This document shows positions 14,678 to 23,362 of a stretch of 64,000 bases of DNA, one piece after another. The stretch is taken from contig JAHCHP010000006.1 of NCBI GenBank assembly GCA_026129765.1, positions 62,001 through 126,000 of the forward strand. The letters are read 5' to 3'. Position 1 is the stretch's first letter; each line of letters begins with the position of its first letter. The translations under genes and the position numbers were made by a program. Source of the DNA: Fimbriimonadia bacterium. Lineage in GTDB: Bacteria; Armatimonadota; Fimbriimonadia; Fimbriimonadales; GBS-DC. Below the pieces are notes generated by a model. The model worked only from the letters and a program-made list of their open reading frames with translations. It ran no database searches and was not told the DNA's origin.

Positions 14678-17600
14678 ATGAAGATTAATTGGATAGATCA
14701 CTGGAACTCCCCCTTGTCTGATCGTGTCTTCAATGGGTTCAAAGAGTGCGTCACACACAAGGATTCTGCTGCATTGAACGCGCTTGACAATTTGTTGACC
14801 GTGCCCTCAGGTTTTGATCCCACCAGCAGGAAATATCAAGTCTTTTCAGGCTTGTGCAAGTGCGCGCAGCTCGCCCTCCAGTTAAAGAGCGATGACTCTC
14901 CAATCCAAGAAAAGACGAGAACGATCTTCTTGGACGGAGAGGATCAAACCGACTCAATCATCAAAGAAGTCATCCCTCAAGTTGATCAACACACCTGGTT
15001 TGATCATTTTCCGCGCGCAATGGCGATTGACGCCGTTTGTGCTTTTCTCTCTAAACCGATCAAACCTCAATTTGAAGAGACCTTTTGGTTGTTGACTCCT
15101 GAGGCAGGCGTCATCTTATTGAAGGTAGCGGTCATTCCTAAGGGCACCGGTCAACTCTATCGAAATCCCGTCACGATGAGTTTGACAGACACCGACGATG
15201 AGTTTGACGGCTCCATTCAAGCGGCGCGTGATTTTGCCCGCAACGAGACCAACTTTCTTGTTGATAACTGTGGCTATGATGTGCGTTGGGAAATCAAACG
15301 AATTGAGCGCAGAGAGGGCTATGAGTCGATTCAACAAGTGCAAGGGAACTCCGCTGGGCTGCCCATTGCGCTTGTTTTTGCCAAATTGGGCGCGCTGATG
15401 ACCCCTGAGGAGCATGTAAAGATAAAGCTGTATCGCGAGCTTAAGTTCGAGGGTATTGCCGCTTCAGCTGCCTTGATAGGATCGGATTGTTCCCCCATCA
15501 GCAAAGAGTTTGAGAAGCTAAGAAAGGCATACGACGGAACCACCAGTCCGACCAAGCCTCAGATCGTTTTGTTTGCAAAGGATCAACCCGGTTTAGACGG
15601 TTTGACCCAGCATGTGCCCGGCGACGATGGACATCTGGATTTGTTCACGACACCCGATCCAGTGCCAGAAGGGATCGTGCTGGTGCAGAGTGTTGGTCAC
15701 GCTGCACGCTTCATCCGCAAGTACCAAGACTTTGTTTTCTTAAAGCGAAATGGCTACAAAAACATCTTGCCTAACACGCTGTTTGTGCCAGGCTATGACG
15801 TAAGTCTCTTCGTTGGTGATGAGCATAAGGCGGTGGTCGACCAGATAAATACAATCTTAACCAACCACTCCCAAGCCTATCTCTGCGGCGAACCGGGCAT
15901 GGGCAAAACCCATACCGCGCACGCGTTTGTGGAGAAGTACAAAGACCGATTCCGAGCCACCTTCTGGGTGAATGCCGCCGATGAGAACGTGTTGACTCAG
16001 AGCATTATCGAAGTCGCGGTCGCCTTGGGCATGAAACGCGACGAAGGCGATACCCAATCGAAAGTGGACTTCATCAACACCTGGCTGCGATACAATCCGA
16101 ACGCCTTATTTGTGTTTGATAATGCCAGGCAAACGCTGCGCGAGATCCTGGAGTTGAACCTTCACCTCAACGAGGCGAAGGTTTTGTACACCGTTTGGGA
16201 TCACCAAGCCGGCAGTGCGGACACTCGCGTGATATTGGAGTCGATGTCCCCCGAAGCGGGAGCGGAGCTGATCTTAAAGCGCGCTGAATTAGAAATCAAC
16301 GATAAAAACCAACAGGAAGCGAAGAACATCTCCCAAGAGCTGGGCGGTCTTCCGTTGGCATTAGATCAAGCGGGCTTCGTGATAAAGTCCCGCAAAAACC
16401 TGTTTGACTATCTCAAGGGGTACCGAAACGACAAGCGAAACTTGCTAAACCGTCGAGGAGGGTTGCCGTCTGGTCATCCCGAGTCAGTTTGGGTCACTTA
16501 CAACCAACTGTTGAACCTGTTAGAAAGCGCGAACGCCGCTGCCCGAGAGTGGTTAAATCTGTTCGCCAGCATGGAACCGGATAACATACCCGACACGGTG
16601 TTAGATCAGTCTTTATCGATGTCGGATAAAGCGGATTACATCGACCTTTGGCGGGGTTTGGGATTGGTTCGTACCTCTGAAGATCGGAAGACAGGGATTC
16701 TACTCATGAGCCTGCACCGCCTGAACCACGAAATTTTGAACATCTTGCTTCGTAAAAGCGGAGCAGAGCAGAACGCGGTGAAAAGGGCAGTCGGCGCGCT
16801 GCTTTCGGCATTCCCAGACAGTGAGGGCCCGACTCTGTGGGACACCTGCGCTTTGTACTCGCCTCATGCGATTTACGCTGCCGGACGAGCGGCTGATCTG
16901 GGCTTGAGAACTGGCGAGGTTGCCAGCTTGCTGGGGACTGCGGGCACCTATCTGAATCGAGTTCGACGACTGGACGAGGCGGTGTCAGCGTATGAAGACG
17001 CCTTGACAATCCGACGCGACTTGGCTGAGGAGCAACCCGCCGTCTATACCCCCGATGTCGCGATGACCCTCAACAATTTAGGCAATGCGCTTGGAGACCT
17101 TCGTCGCCTGGACGAGGCGTTGGCAGCGTATGAAGAAGCGTTGCGGTTGTACCGCGCCTTGGCTCAGGAGCAGCCCGCCGTCTATTTGCCAAATGTGGCT
17201 ACTACCCTCAACAATTTAGGCAATGCGCTCCAAAATCTGCTGCGCCTGGACGAGGCGTTGGCAGCGTATGAAGACGCCTTGGTGTTGTACCGCGCCTTGG
17301 CTGAGGAGCAGCCCGCCGTCTATACCCCCGATGTCGCGATGACCCTCAACAATTTAGGGGTTGCGCTCCAAAATCTGCTGCGCCTGGACGAGGCGGTGTC
17401 AGCGTATGAAGACGCCTTGGTGTTGTACCGCGCCTTGGCTCAGGAGCAGCCCGCCGTCTATTTGCCAAATGTGGCAGGAACCCTCAACAATTTAGGCAAT
17501 GCGCTCCAAAATCTGCTGCGCCTGGACGAGGCGTTGGCAGCGTATGAAGAAGCGTTGCGGTTGTACCGCGCCTTGGCTCAGGAGCAGCCCGCCGTCTATA

Positions 17601-18010
17601 CCCCCGATGTCGCGATGACCCTCAACAATTTAGGCAATGCGCTTGGAGACCTTCGTCGCCAGGACGAGGCGTTGGCAGCGTATGAAGAAGCGTTGACAAT
17701 CCGACGCGCCTTGGCTGAGGAGCAGCCCGCCGTCTATTTGCCAAATGTGGCTACTACCCTCCACAATTTAGGGGTTGCGCTAAGAGCCCTTCGTCGCCTG
17801 GACGAGGCGGTGTCAGCGTATGAAGAAGCCTTGTGTTTATTATTAAGAGCACCCTACTTCGGTTTGGAACATCCTTGGACGCAAACGACTATGAGAGGAA
17901 TGTATCACACATACTTGGAACAAGGATTGTCGGAGGAGGATGCGATTGGTTCCATCATGCGATTTGTTAATAGGGTGATGGAAACGGATGAACCTTGTGG
18001 GAAGAGCTGA
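14678..18010 (+). CDS. Lon-like protease / NB-ARC-type STAND NTPase / TPR fusion protein
   Basis: A 1110-aa protein. The N-terminal about 350 residues are homologous to those of the 2984-6244 protein (shared YxxPxTMSxT, SIQAA, VRWxIxR, SAGL, LEGxxASA, PIS-EYEK-type motifs). They read as a Lon-like domain: GNSAG (S225) and SPISKEFEK (K280). An NB-ARC-like NTPase follows with Walker A GEPGMGKT (404-411), a Walker B-like LFVFDNA, and GGLPLALDQAG typical of the GxP motif of NB-ARC/AP-ATPases. From about residue 745 come TPRs with a 46-aa period. The inferred role is a trigger-sensing switch controlling a protease effector. No membrane segment. It has its own promoter and is divergent from the nine-gene cluster. 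Confidence 0.75.
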   Translation: MKINWIDHWNSPLSDRVFNGFKECVTHKDSAALNALDNLLTVPSGFDPTSRKYQVFSGLCKCAQLALQLKSDDSPIQEKTRTIFLDGEDQTDSIIKEVIPQVDQHTWFDHFPRAMAIDAVCAFLSKPIKPQFEETFWLLTPEAGVILLKVAVIPKGTGQLYRNPVTMSLTDTDDEFDGSIQAARDFARNETNFLVDNCGYDVRWEIKRIERREGYESIQQVQGNSAGLPIALVFAKLGALMTPEEHVKIKLYRELKFEGIAASAALIGSDCSPISKEFEKLRKAYDGTTSPTKPQIVLFAKDQPGLDGLTQHVPGDDGHLDLFTTPDPVPEGIVLVQSVGHAARFIRKYQDFVFLKRNGYKNILPNTLFVPGYDVSLFVGDEHKAVVDQINTILTNHSQAYLCGEPGMGKTHTAHAFVEKYKDRFRATFWVNAADENVLTQSIIEVAVALGMKRDEGDTQSKVDFINTWLRYNPNALFVFDNARQTLREILELNLHLNEAKVLYTVWDHQAGSADTRVILESMSPEAGAELILKRAELEINDKNQQEAKNISQELGGLPLALDQAGFVIKSRKNLFDYLKGYRNDKRNLLNRRGGLPSGHPESVWVTYNQLLNLLESANAAAREWLNLFASMEPDNIPDTVLDQSLSMSDKADYIDLWRGLGLVRTSEDRKTGILLMSLHRLNHEILNILLRKSGAEQNAVKRAVGALLSAFPDSEGPTLWDTCALYSPHAIYAAGRAADLGLRTGEVASLLGTAGTYLNRVRRLDEAVSAYEDALTIRRDLAEEQPAVYTPDVAMTLNNLGNALGDLRRLDEALAAYEEALRLYRALAQEQPAVYLPNVATTLNNLGNALQNLLRLDEALAAYEDALVLYRALAEEQPAVYTPDVAMTLNNLGVALQNLLRLDEAVSAYEDALVLYRALAQEQPAVYLPNVAGTLNNLGNALQNLLRLDEALAAYEEALRLYRALAQEQPAVYTPDVAMTLNNLGNALGDLRRQDEALAAYEEALTIRRALAEEQPAVYLPNVATTLHNLGVALRALRRLDEAVSAYEEALCLLLRAPYFGLEHPWTQTTMRGMYHTYLEQGLSEEDAIGSIMRFVNRVMETDEPCGKS
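16973..17835 (+). repeat. Tandem 138-bp repeats encoding TPRs
   Basis: Units begin with GACGAGGCG at 16973, 17111, 17249, 17387, 17525, 17663 and 17801: six full 138-bp units plus a partial one. Units are mosaics of a few near-identical DNA blocks (TATACCCCCGATGTCGCGAT versus TATTTGCCAAATGTGGC; CTTGGAGACCTTCGTCGC versus CTCCAAAATCTGCTGCGC). This points to recent unequal recombination or gene conversion. Not CRISPR: in frame, no unique spacers. Confidence 0.95.
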
Positions 18011-18360
18011 AGGTGGGTTGAATGCTGCCAAGTCATTCCCGTCGCTCATGGTGAAAGATTGTGGGGGTGCGCGCCTGTGTGCGCCTTTTTTGGGCAGACA
18101 CATAGGTCTGCCCCTACGCTTCGGCGCGAATTCATTCGCGGTTGTCATGCAGAAGCAGACCCATTCGCTTCGCTCAGGGTGACAGAATTGTAGGGGCGTG
18201 CGTTCGTGCGACCTCCATTGGGGCAACCACAGGGGGATTGCCCCTACCCAACGTTTATGTCATGTCACATTGTAGGCGCGGGTTCCCCAACCCGCGCTGC
18301 AGGCATTGCCCGTCTTGATCAGGGCAACCACAGGGGGATTGCCCCTACCACCCCACGGAT
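18011..18360. repeat. Repeat cluster closing the accessory island, no gene
   Basis: Contains GGGCAGACACATAGGTCTGC (about 18092), GCGCGAATTCATTCGCG (about 18125), a GCAGACCCATTCGCTTCGCT element (about 18152), the GGGGCAACCACAGGGGGATT element twice (about 18220 and 18320) and GTAGGCGCGGGTTCCCCAAC (about 18271). The order resembles 6485-6780. Confidence 0.8.
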
Positions 18361-18389
18361 GACTTTGCCGTATTGTTAGCAAGTTACGC

Positions 18390-18395
18390 TAAAAT
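18390..18395 (+). promoter_or_regulatory. -10 element of a leaderless nadE transcript
   Basis: TAAAAT exactly 6 nt before ATG 18402, so transcription would start at or next to the initiation codon. No Shine-Dalgarno is present. Confidence 0.5.
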
Positions 18396-18401
18396 ATAGG
18401 T

Positions 18402-19274
18402 ATGAAAAACGCGCCGTTGCCTGTGATAGAGCCGCCCAAGTTTGATCCCCGTTCGGATGCGCCGCTTCAGATCAATGCGCCCTTGGTCGCCGATTGGCTG
18501 GTTCGTTTTCTGCAAGAAGAGGTGACGCTCCGCCGCGGGTTCCAAAATGTGGTGTTAGGGCTTTCGGGCGGGGTCGATTCATCGCTGGTCGCCTACCTCT
18601 GCGCGAAGGCGTTTGGACCGGAGCATGTCTATGGTATCCGCATGCCGTACAAACTGAGCAGCCAAGAGAGCCTGGACCATGCGCAGTTGGTGGCGGACGA
18701 TTTGAAAATCCACTGCCATACGATAGAGATCACGGGGGCGGTCGATGGCTATTTGGAATCGTTTGAACCCGATGTCTCGCCTGCGCGCCGCGGCAATGTG
18801 TGCGCCCGGACGCGCATGCTGATCCTGTTTGATCAATCCGCCAAACTGAACGCGCTTCCCATTGGAACCGGCAACAAAAGCGAGCGGTTGTTCGGCTATT
18901 TCACTTGGCACGCCGATGATTCCCCGCCGGTGAACCCGCTGGGCGACCTGTTCAAAACCCAAGTGTGGCAATTAGCCCATTATATGGGCGTGCCGAAAGT
19001 GATTGTGGAGAAACCCGCGTCGGCAGACTTAATTGTGGGGCAGACCGATGAGGGCGATTTCGGGATTTCTTACCCGCGCGCGGACCGGATTCTGCATTTC
19101 CTGCTGCAAGGTTATGCGCCAAAGCGATTGGAGACGATGGGCTTCTTGACCGAAGAGGTCGCCTTAGTGAAAAAACGGTTGGACAGCACTCACTGGAAAC
19201 GGCACCTGCCTACCACCGCCATGCTTTCCACCACCGCGATTGGTGAATACTACCTAAGACCGGTCGATTATTGA
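18402..19274 (+). CDS. nadE: NAD(+) synthetase
   Basis: A 290-aa enzyme converting deamido-NAD to NAD with ATP. The PP-loop LGLSGGVDSSLVAYL (S55 to S61) marks the N-type ATP pyrophosphatase fold, and GTGNKSERLFGYFTWHADD and PADLIVGQTDEGDFGISYP are NadE signatures. It lacks a nitrilase/glutaminase domain, so it is the ammonia-dependent type or relies on another amidotransferase. First core gene after the accessory island; probably leaderless. Confidence 0.95.
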   Translation: MKNAPLPVIEPPKFDPRSDAPLQINAPLVADWLVRFLQEEVTLRRGFQNVVLGLSGGVDSSLVAYLCAKAFGPEHVYGIRMPYKLSSQESLDHAQLVADDLKIHCHTIEITGAVDGYLESFEPDVSPARRGNVCARTRMLILFDQSAKLNALPIGTGNKSERLFGYFTWHADDSPPVNPLGDLFKTQVWQLAHYMGVPKVIVEKPASADLIVGQTDEGDFGISYPRADRILHFLLQGYAPKRLETMGFLTEEVALVKKRLDSTHWKRHLPTTAMLSTTAIGEYYLRPVDY

Positions 19275-19308
19275 CGGCGCATTCTTTTTGAAAGCATGGC
19301 TTAACAGG

Positions 19309-19314
19309 TACAAT
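19309..19314 (+). promoter_or_regulatory. -10 element of a leaderless transcript (cyclase-PPR gene)
   Basis: CAGGTACAAT, 7 nt before the GTG start at 19322; no ribosome-binding site. Confidence 0.45.
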
Positions 19315-19321
19315 TGAAACA

Positions 19322-21043
19322 GTGCAAACAGAAAAAGAGCCTATTTCAGAGAAGGCTGCGCCCAATACCTCATGGAACGAGACCAGCGCGAGAAGACAGA
19401 CGGAACCCTCGCCCCGGCTAACGTTATGCCTTGCCATGGATCTGCGCGCCTCCACGACCACTGGCTTGAAACTGAGTACCCGCAAACGCGACCGCTTTAA
19501 TCTTGCCCTCATCAATCAAATGCACCCCTATCTGGAAGCGATGGGGTTGGAATATGCGCTGATCAAATTCACCGGCGACGGTTGGCTGGTGATGTCAGAT
19601 GACCCCGACCACGCCGCGCCGCTCTGTTGCTTGGCGATTATTATGGCGAACCGCTTTCAGACGGATATGGGCGATCAAGCCGGTTTGCGCGACGAGACGG
19701 TCCCCGCGATGAGGCTGGCGGTCTGTTGGGCGCGCGATCTGCCGGTGGAACTGCCCTATGGTCAGCGCGACTTTGTGGGCGACAGCGCGCGGCATGCGGT
19801 ACGCGCCAGCCAACTCTGCCAAGATAACGAAGTGCTGATCGATGAAACGGTTCGGCGGTGGGTGCATCTCGATTTTGTGACAGAGCCGGTTGATTTTCAG
19901 GAGCGGTTGACCGCCAACCCCGGTTCCAAAATGGAAGAAGCGATGGTGCTGTATGCTTTGAAAGAACTGAAAACCGAGTCGGCGGCGGAAGCAGACGCCC
20001 CCATCCATTTTGTCAATACGCTCGCCATCGTGGGACGCAGTTTAGAAGCGCAGCAACTCGCCAGCCGTATCGCCGATCAATGGCAACACGAAGCAACCGG
20101 CAGCGACGCGAATCAGAACGAACTCTTGACCCGTTTCAACCGCCTGTTATCGGGCAGTTTGGGCTATGACGCCGCCAGCCAACTGCTGAAAGATATGCGC
20201 GAGGCGGGCGTGGAACCCAACGTCGAAACGTTCAACGCGCTGTTTAGCAAAGCCAAAGACCACTCAACCCAATGGACTTGGTTCCAACGCATGCGGCAAT
20301 CGGGAGTGCAGCCGAATGTGAAGACGTTCAACATCTTGATCGATTCTGCGCCCGATGAGTCGGTCATCAACAAATGGCTGGTGCGGATGTCGAGGGCGGG
20401 CGTCCAACCCGATTCGATGATGTTGAACACGTTGATTAGCCGTTCGAAAGACCACGCGGGGGCGCTGCGTTGGCTGGAGCGCATGAAGAAACATAATGTC
20501 AAACCGACCATCGCGACCTATGAACTGCTGATTTCCAAAGCAGACGATATTCGAACCGCGATGCGCTGGGTGGATCAGATGTTTGAAGAGGGCATCCAGC
20601 CGAGCATGGTCTCACTGCTGGCGGTCTTCGCCAAAGAGGTTCGCGCCATCCCCGCCGAAGAGGTGTTGAAATGGTATCTTAGCCTGCCGTTCCACCCGCC
20701 GGAACCGATGCACCGGGCGATTGCCGCCTATCGCAAGGCGGGGCTGATCGAGGACGCGCTGAGGCTCTCTTTGGATTATCCTTATACCGAGGCAGCGCGC
20801 CGTATCTTCCGAAAACATCCTGAGCAAACCTTGGCATACTTTCAGTCGTTTGTGGAAGCGAACCCCCAACACCCGAACGGAGCCTATGCGTTAGGCACGG
20901 CGTTGGTGGAGTTGGGCAGGCATCAAGAAGCGGAACCCTGGCTCATCAAAGCGCTGCAGTTGGCTGCGCCCGGACCGCGCCGCAATGAAGTGCTGAAGCT
21001 GCTGGAAGCGCAGCCGTCGGAGTTGGAAAGCGCGGCGCGCTAA
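19322..21043 (+). CDS. Nucleotidyl-cyclase-like domain fused to pentatricopeptide repeats
   Basis: A 573-aa protein. Residues about 32-212 resemble a class III nucleotidyl cyclase homology domain: CLAMDLRAST with putative metal Asp40, and KFTGDGWLVM with Asp86, then AVCWARDLPVE and FVGDSARHAVRASQLC at the usual places. Residues about 280-425 are PPR units of 32 aa (for example VETFNALFSKAK...GVQPN, VKTFNILIDSAP...GVQPD, SMMLNTLISRSK...NVKPT). A short TPR-like stretch lies near 505-550. PPRs bind RNA base by base in organelles and are rare in bacteria. Whether the cyclase is active is unclear. Start GTG 19322 is chosen because the first strand of the cyclase fold precedes the next ATG (19436) and a -10 sits 7 nt upstream. 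Confidence 0.75.
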   Translation: MQTEKEPISEKAAPNTSWNETSARRQTEPSPRLTLCLAMDLRASTTTGLKLSTRKRDRFNLALINQMHPYLEAMGLEYALIKFTGDGWLVMSDDPDHAAPLCCLAIIMANRFQTDMGDQAGLRDETVPAMRLAVCWARDLPVELPYGQRDFVGDSARHAVRASQLCQDNEVLIDETVRRWVHLDFVTEPVDFQERLTANPGSKMEEAMVLYALKELKTESAAEADAPIHFVNTLAIVGRSLEAQQLASRIADQWQHEATGSDANQNELLTRFNRLLSGSLGYDAASQLLKDMREAGVEPNVETFNALFSKAKDHSTQWTWFQRMRQSGVQPNVKTFNILIDSAPDESVINKWLVRMSRAGVQPDSMMLNTLISRSKDHAGALRWLERMKKHNVKPTIATYELLISKADDIRTAMRWVDQMFEEGIQPSMVSLLAVFAKEVRAIPAEEVLKWYLSLPFHPPEPMHRAIAAYRKAGLIEDALRLSLDYPYTEAARRIFRKHPEQTLAYFQSFVEANPQHPNGAYALGTALVELGRHQEAEPWLIKALQLAAPGPRRNEVLKLLEAQPSELESAAR

Positions 21044-21046
21044 ATG

Positions 21047-21078
21047 AAAAAAGGGGAGAGAAGCGAACCTCTCTCCCC
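21047..21078 (-). terminator. Intrinsic terminator of the dockerin-protein gene
   Basis: A 9-bp stem (GGGGAGAGA with TCTCTCCCC, 8-nt loop). In the minus direction it is followed by six T. It may also serve the convergent gene ending at 21043. Confidence 0.8.
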
Positions 21079-21120
21079 GAACGTAAGAGTAACAACTCCT
21101 TTCGGTTACAAGTGATACTC

Positions 21121-23298
21121 TTAGCAGCTCAGACCGAAGTTGAACAATACTATCAACAGGTCTTCATCATTGACGATACCGTCATTATTGACATCGCCCG
21201 CGCCCGCGCCGCCGAAGTTGAACAACACAATCAACAGGTCTTCGTCATTGACAATGCCATCGCCATTCGCGTCGCCTGGCTGCACGCAGCCTGGGTTCAA
21301 CACAAACAGCGGGAACTCGATATAATCCATGAACTCGTCGGTGTGGAACAGTTCGCCTGGCAAAGTGACAGGATCATATCCGTCCAGTTCCATGCGCATT
21401 TCTACGGCGACAACCGGATTATCGGGATCACTCCAGTTGAAGGCAGGGTCGGTCTGCGCGCTCAAGGAATCGAGCGGTATGCTGAACTTGCCATCGTGAT
21501 CCAGCGGCGGATTGAACTCAAAGGTCGTGGCAGTGCCATCCTGCTGGGTCGCTCGGATATGCAGCATCACGATCTCGCCATCGGGGTCCTCTTCGCCTAC
21601 CAGCTGCGCTCTCGCGAACAGGTGCGGCAACGTGCTGCGTCCCGCATTGCCCATCTGCTGGCGAAGCCGGTCCCAAAGCAACAGGAATTGCGGTTCGAAA
21701 TTACCGCCGCCTCCTGCGCCTCCGCCTCCGACCAATCCGGCGATTTCATTCGCCGTCAGAGCGGCTTGACGAAGTTGCGGTCCCACGCTGCGCATATACC
21801 GGGGCGCCTCTAACTGGTTGCTGGTTTGCGCCATCATTGCCAATCCCTGCGACAAGCGTTGGAACGGTGTCGGGTTGTTCGGGAAGCCATCTTGGAAATC
21901 GATGAAGATATCGAAGAAGCTATCGATGGCCATCGATAAACCGTTGTCCAATTGCTGAGCGCGGGGATCATTTTCGCCGTTCTCTTGCAGGCTTTGACGG
22001 ATCTGTTGGGTGTGCTGGGCAAACATCTGAACGCCCGGAGCCAAGCCTTGGATGAACTCTTGGAATTGAGACACTTCGCCTGGCAGCTTCAACAGGTCTT
22101 CAGCATCGCTCCAATTTGCCAGGGTCAATATCGGCTGCTCTGACCCATCGAACAAAGAGGCGAGAGGGATATCAGGCGGACGACTGGGGTCCCAAGGCGG
22201 GTTGGACGGGGGCGGTTGCGGTCGGAACCATCGCCACTGGAACCACCGGAAAGTGATCGGGTCTTTGAGGCGGGCATACGGTCCCACTTGTTTGGAAGGG
22301 AAGATAGAGAGCCAACGCGTGAAGCGGTTCCGGTAAGCGCGCCAGGCGAAGACATCGATCGAGCGCGCGCTCCAGGTGCAGACGCGACACCACAGGCGAC
22401 CGCCGAACAGGGGAACCCATGGGCTGCAGTTAATGTTAACAAAGCCGGGGAAATACCAGATGCCGATCCGTTTCCAATAACGGTCATACGCGCCAGGGGA
22501 ACCCGGCGGGGGCATATTGATCGCTTTCTGCACTATCACCTGAACCGATTGTCCCGGTCCTAAGGTGAATCGCCACTGGAACGCGCCCGTCACATCGGCA
22601 GGTCCCACACTGGGCGAGGTATTGGGCAAATTGCTAATGGCTGCATCGGTTAAGCGGTTGCGTACATTGGGCCATGTATTAAGTTCCCACCCCACCAGGA
22701 AGTTGGGCGACGCGATCACTTCCGCGACTCCCGTGCCGTCCGTAATTCGATGCCAGTTGGGAGAGAGAGCAACCGCAGTATCTCCGCCCGCTGAGCCGTT
22801 CACATCAAAGTCATGATAATGGAACAGGTCCACCGTTCGAGACCCGGTTGCGTTGGGGTTTGTGATGGTCGCGACGATCACAAGATGTCCGTTGCCTGTC
22901 CCTAACGAGTTCAGCCGATAGTCAAAATGAAAAATCACGCCTTCGGGTTCCCGGTAAGTGAGCAGCGCTCGATTGGGGCTGGGTTGTGAGAAAGCGGTTT
23001 GAGTCGCTACCGCGAACTCACGGGTCATGCCGTCGGTCCGGAACCACCAGCCATTCTGGAACAGGTGATCCGGTGTCGTGGTCGGTATATTGACAATGAA
23101 GTCGGCGAACCACGCGCTGGCTGAAGCGCGATAGTCGACAGGACTGCGCGTCATATTGCTAAAGTTGTACCGCGCCGCCCCGCTGTTGAGGGAGACGCTG
23201 TTCGTCTGCGCAGAGGCGGGCAAACTCATCGCCATACTTAAGCTGATGGCTGCCAATCCGCCCCAAAGCAGACCCCTTTCTGTTGTAAAGGATCGCAT
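21121..23298 (-). CDS. Exported protein with tandem dockerin-like repeats
   Basis: A 725-aa secreted protein. Signal peptide (MRSFTTERGLLWGGLAAISL, ending ASAQ), a beta-rich body (about 30-370) with NGHLVIVATITNPNATGSRT, a proline-rich linker (RPPDIPLASLF), a helical section rich in Gln (about 400-530) and a glycine linker GGGGAGGGGN. It closes with two copies of GDxNxDGIVNDEDLLIVLFNFG, the calcium-binding loop-helix of type I dockerins. No cohesin was seen in the window. The start is ATG 23298 with GGAGGT 8 nt upstream. It follows a sigma-factor gene by 64 nt. Confidence 0.8.
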   Translation of the reverse strand: MRSFTTERGLLWGGLAAISLSMAMSLPASAQTNSVSLNSGAARYNFSNMTRSPVDYRASASAWFADFIVNIPTTTPDHLFQNGWWFRTDGMTREFAVATQTAFSQPSPNRALLTYREPEGVIFHFDYRLNSLGTGNGHLVIVATITNPNATGSRTVDLFHYHDFDVNGSAGGDTAVALSPNWHRITDGTGVAEVIASPNFLVGWELNTWPNVRNRLTDAAISNLPNTSPSVGPADVTGAFQWRFTLGPGQSVQVIVQKAINMPPPGSPGAYDRYWKRIGIWYFPGFVNINCSPWVPLFGGRLWCRVCTWSARSIDVFAWRAYRNRFTRWLSIFPSKQVGPYARLKDPITFRWFQWRWFRPQPPPSNPPWDPSRPPDIPLASLFDGSEQPILTLANWSDAEDLLKLPGEVSQFQEFIQGLAPGVQMFAQHTQQIRQSLQENGENDPRAQQLDNGLSMAIDSFFDIFIDFQDGFPNNPTPFQRLSQGLAMMAQTSNQLEAPRYMRSVGPQLRQAALTANEIAGLVGGGGAGGGGNFEPQFLLLWDRLRQQMGNAGRSTLPHLFARAQLVGEEDPDGEIVMLHIRATQQDGTATTFEFNPPLDHDGKFSIPLDSLSAQTDPAFNWSDPDNPVVAVEMRMELDGYDPVTLPGELFHTDEFMDYIEFPLFVLNPGCVQPGDANGDGIVNDEDLLIVLFNFGGAGAGDVNNDGIVNDEDLLIVLFNFGLSC

Positions 23299-23362
23299 AT
23301 TTCGGTTACCTCCATAAAGGTAACCGAAGCAGAAGCGGTAACGTCTCACTATCTAAAAAATA

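Noticed and set aside
16973-17835. CRISPR-like direct repeats
   Set aside because: Unit length 138 bp, in frame, encodes TPRs, and there are no unique spacers.
21112-21813. Long plus-strand open frame over the dockerin gene
   Set aside because: Antisense shadow; the minus frame has a signal peptide, ribosome-binding site and dockerin repeats.
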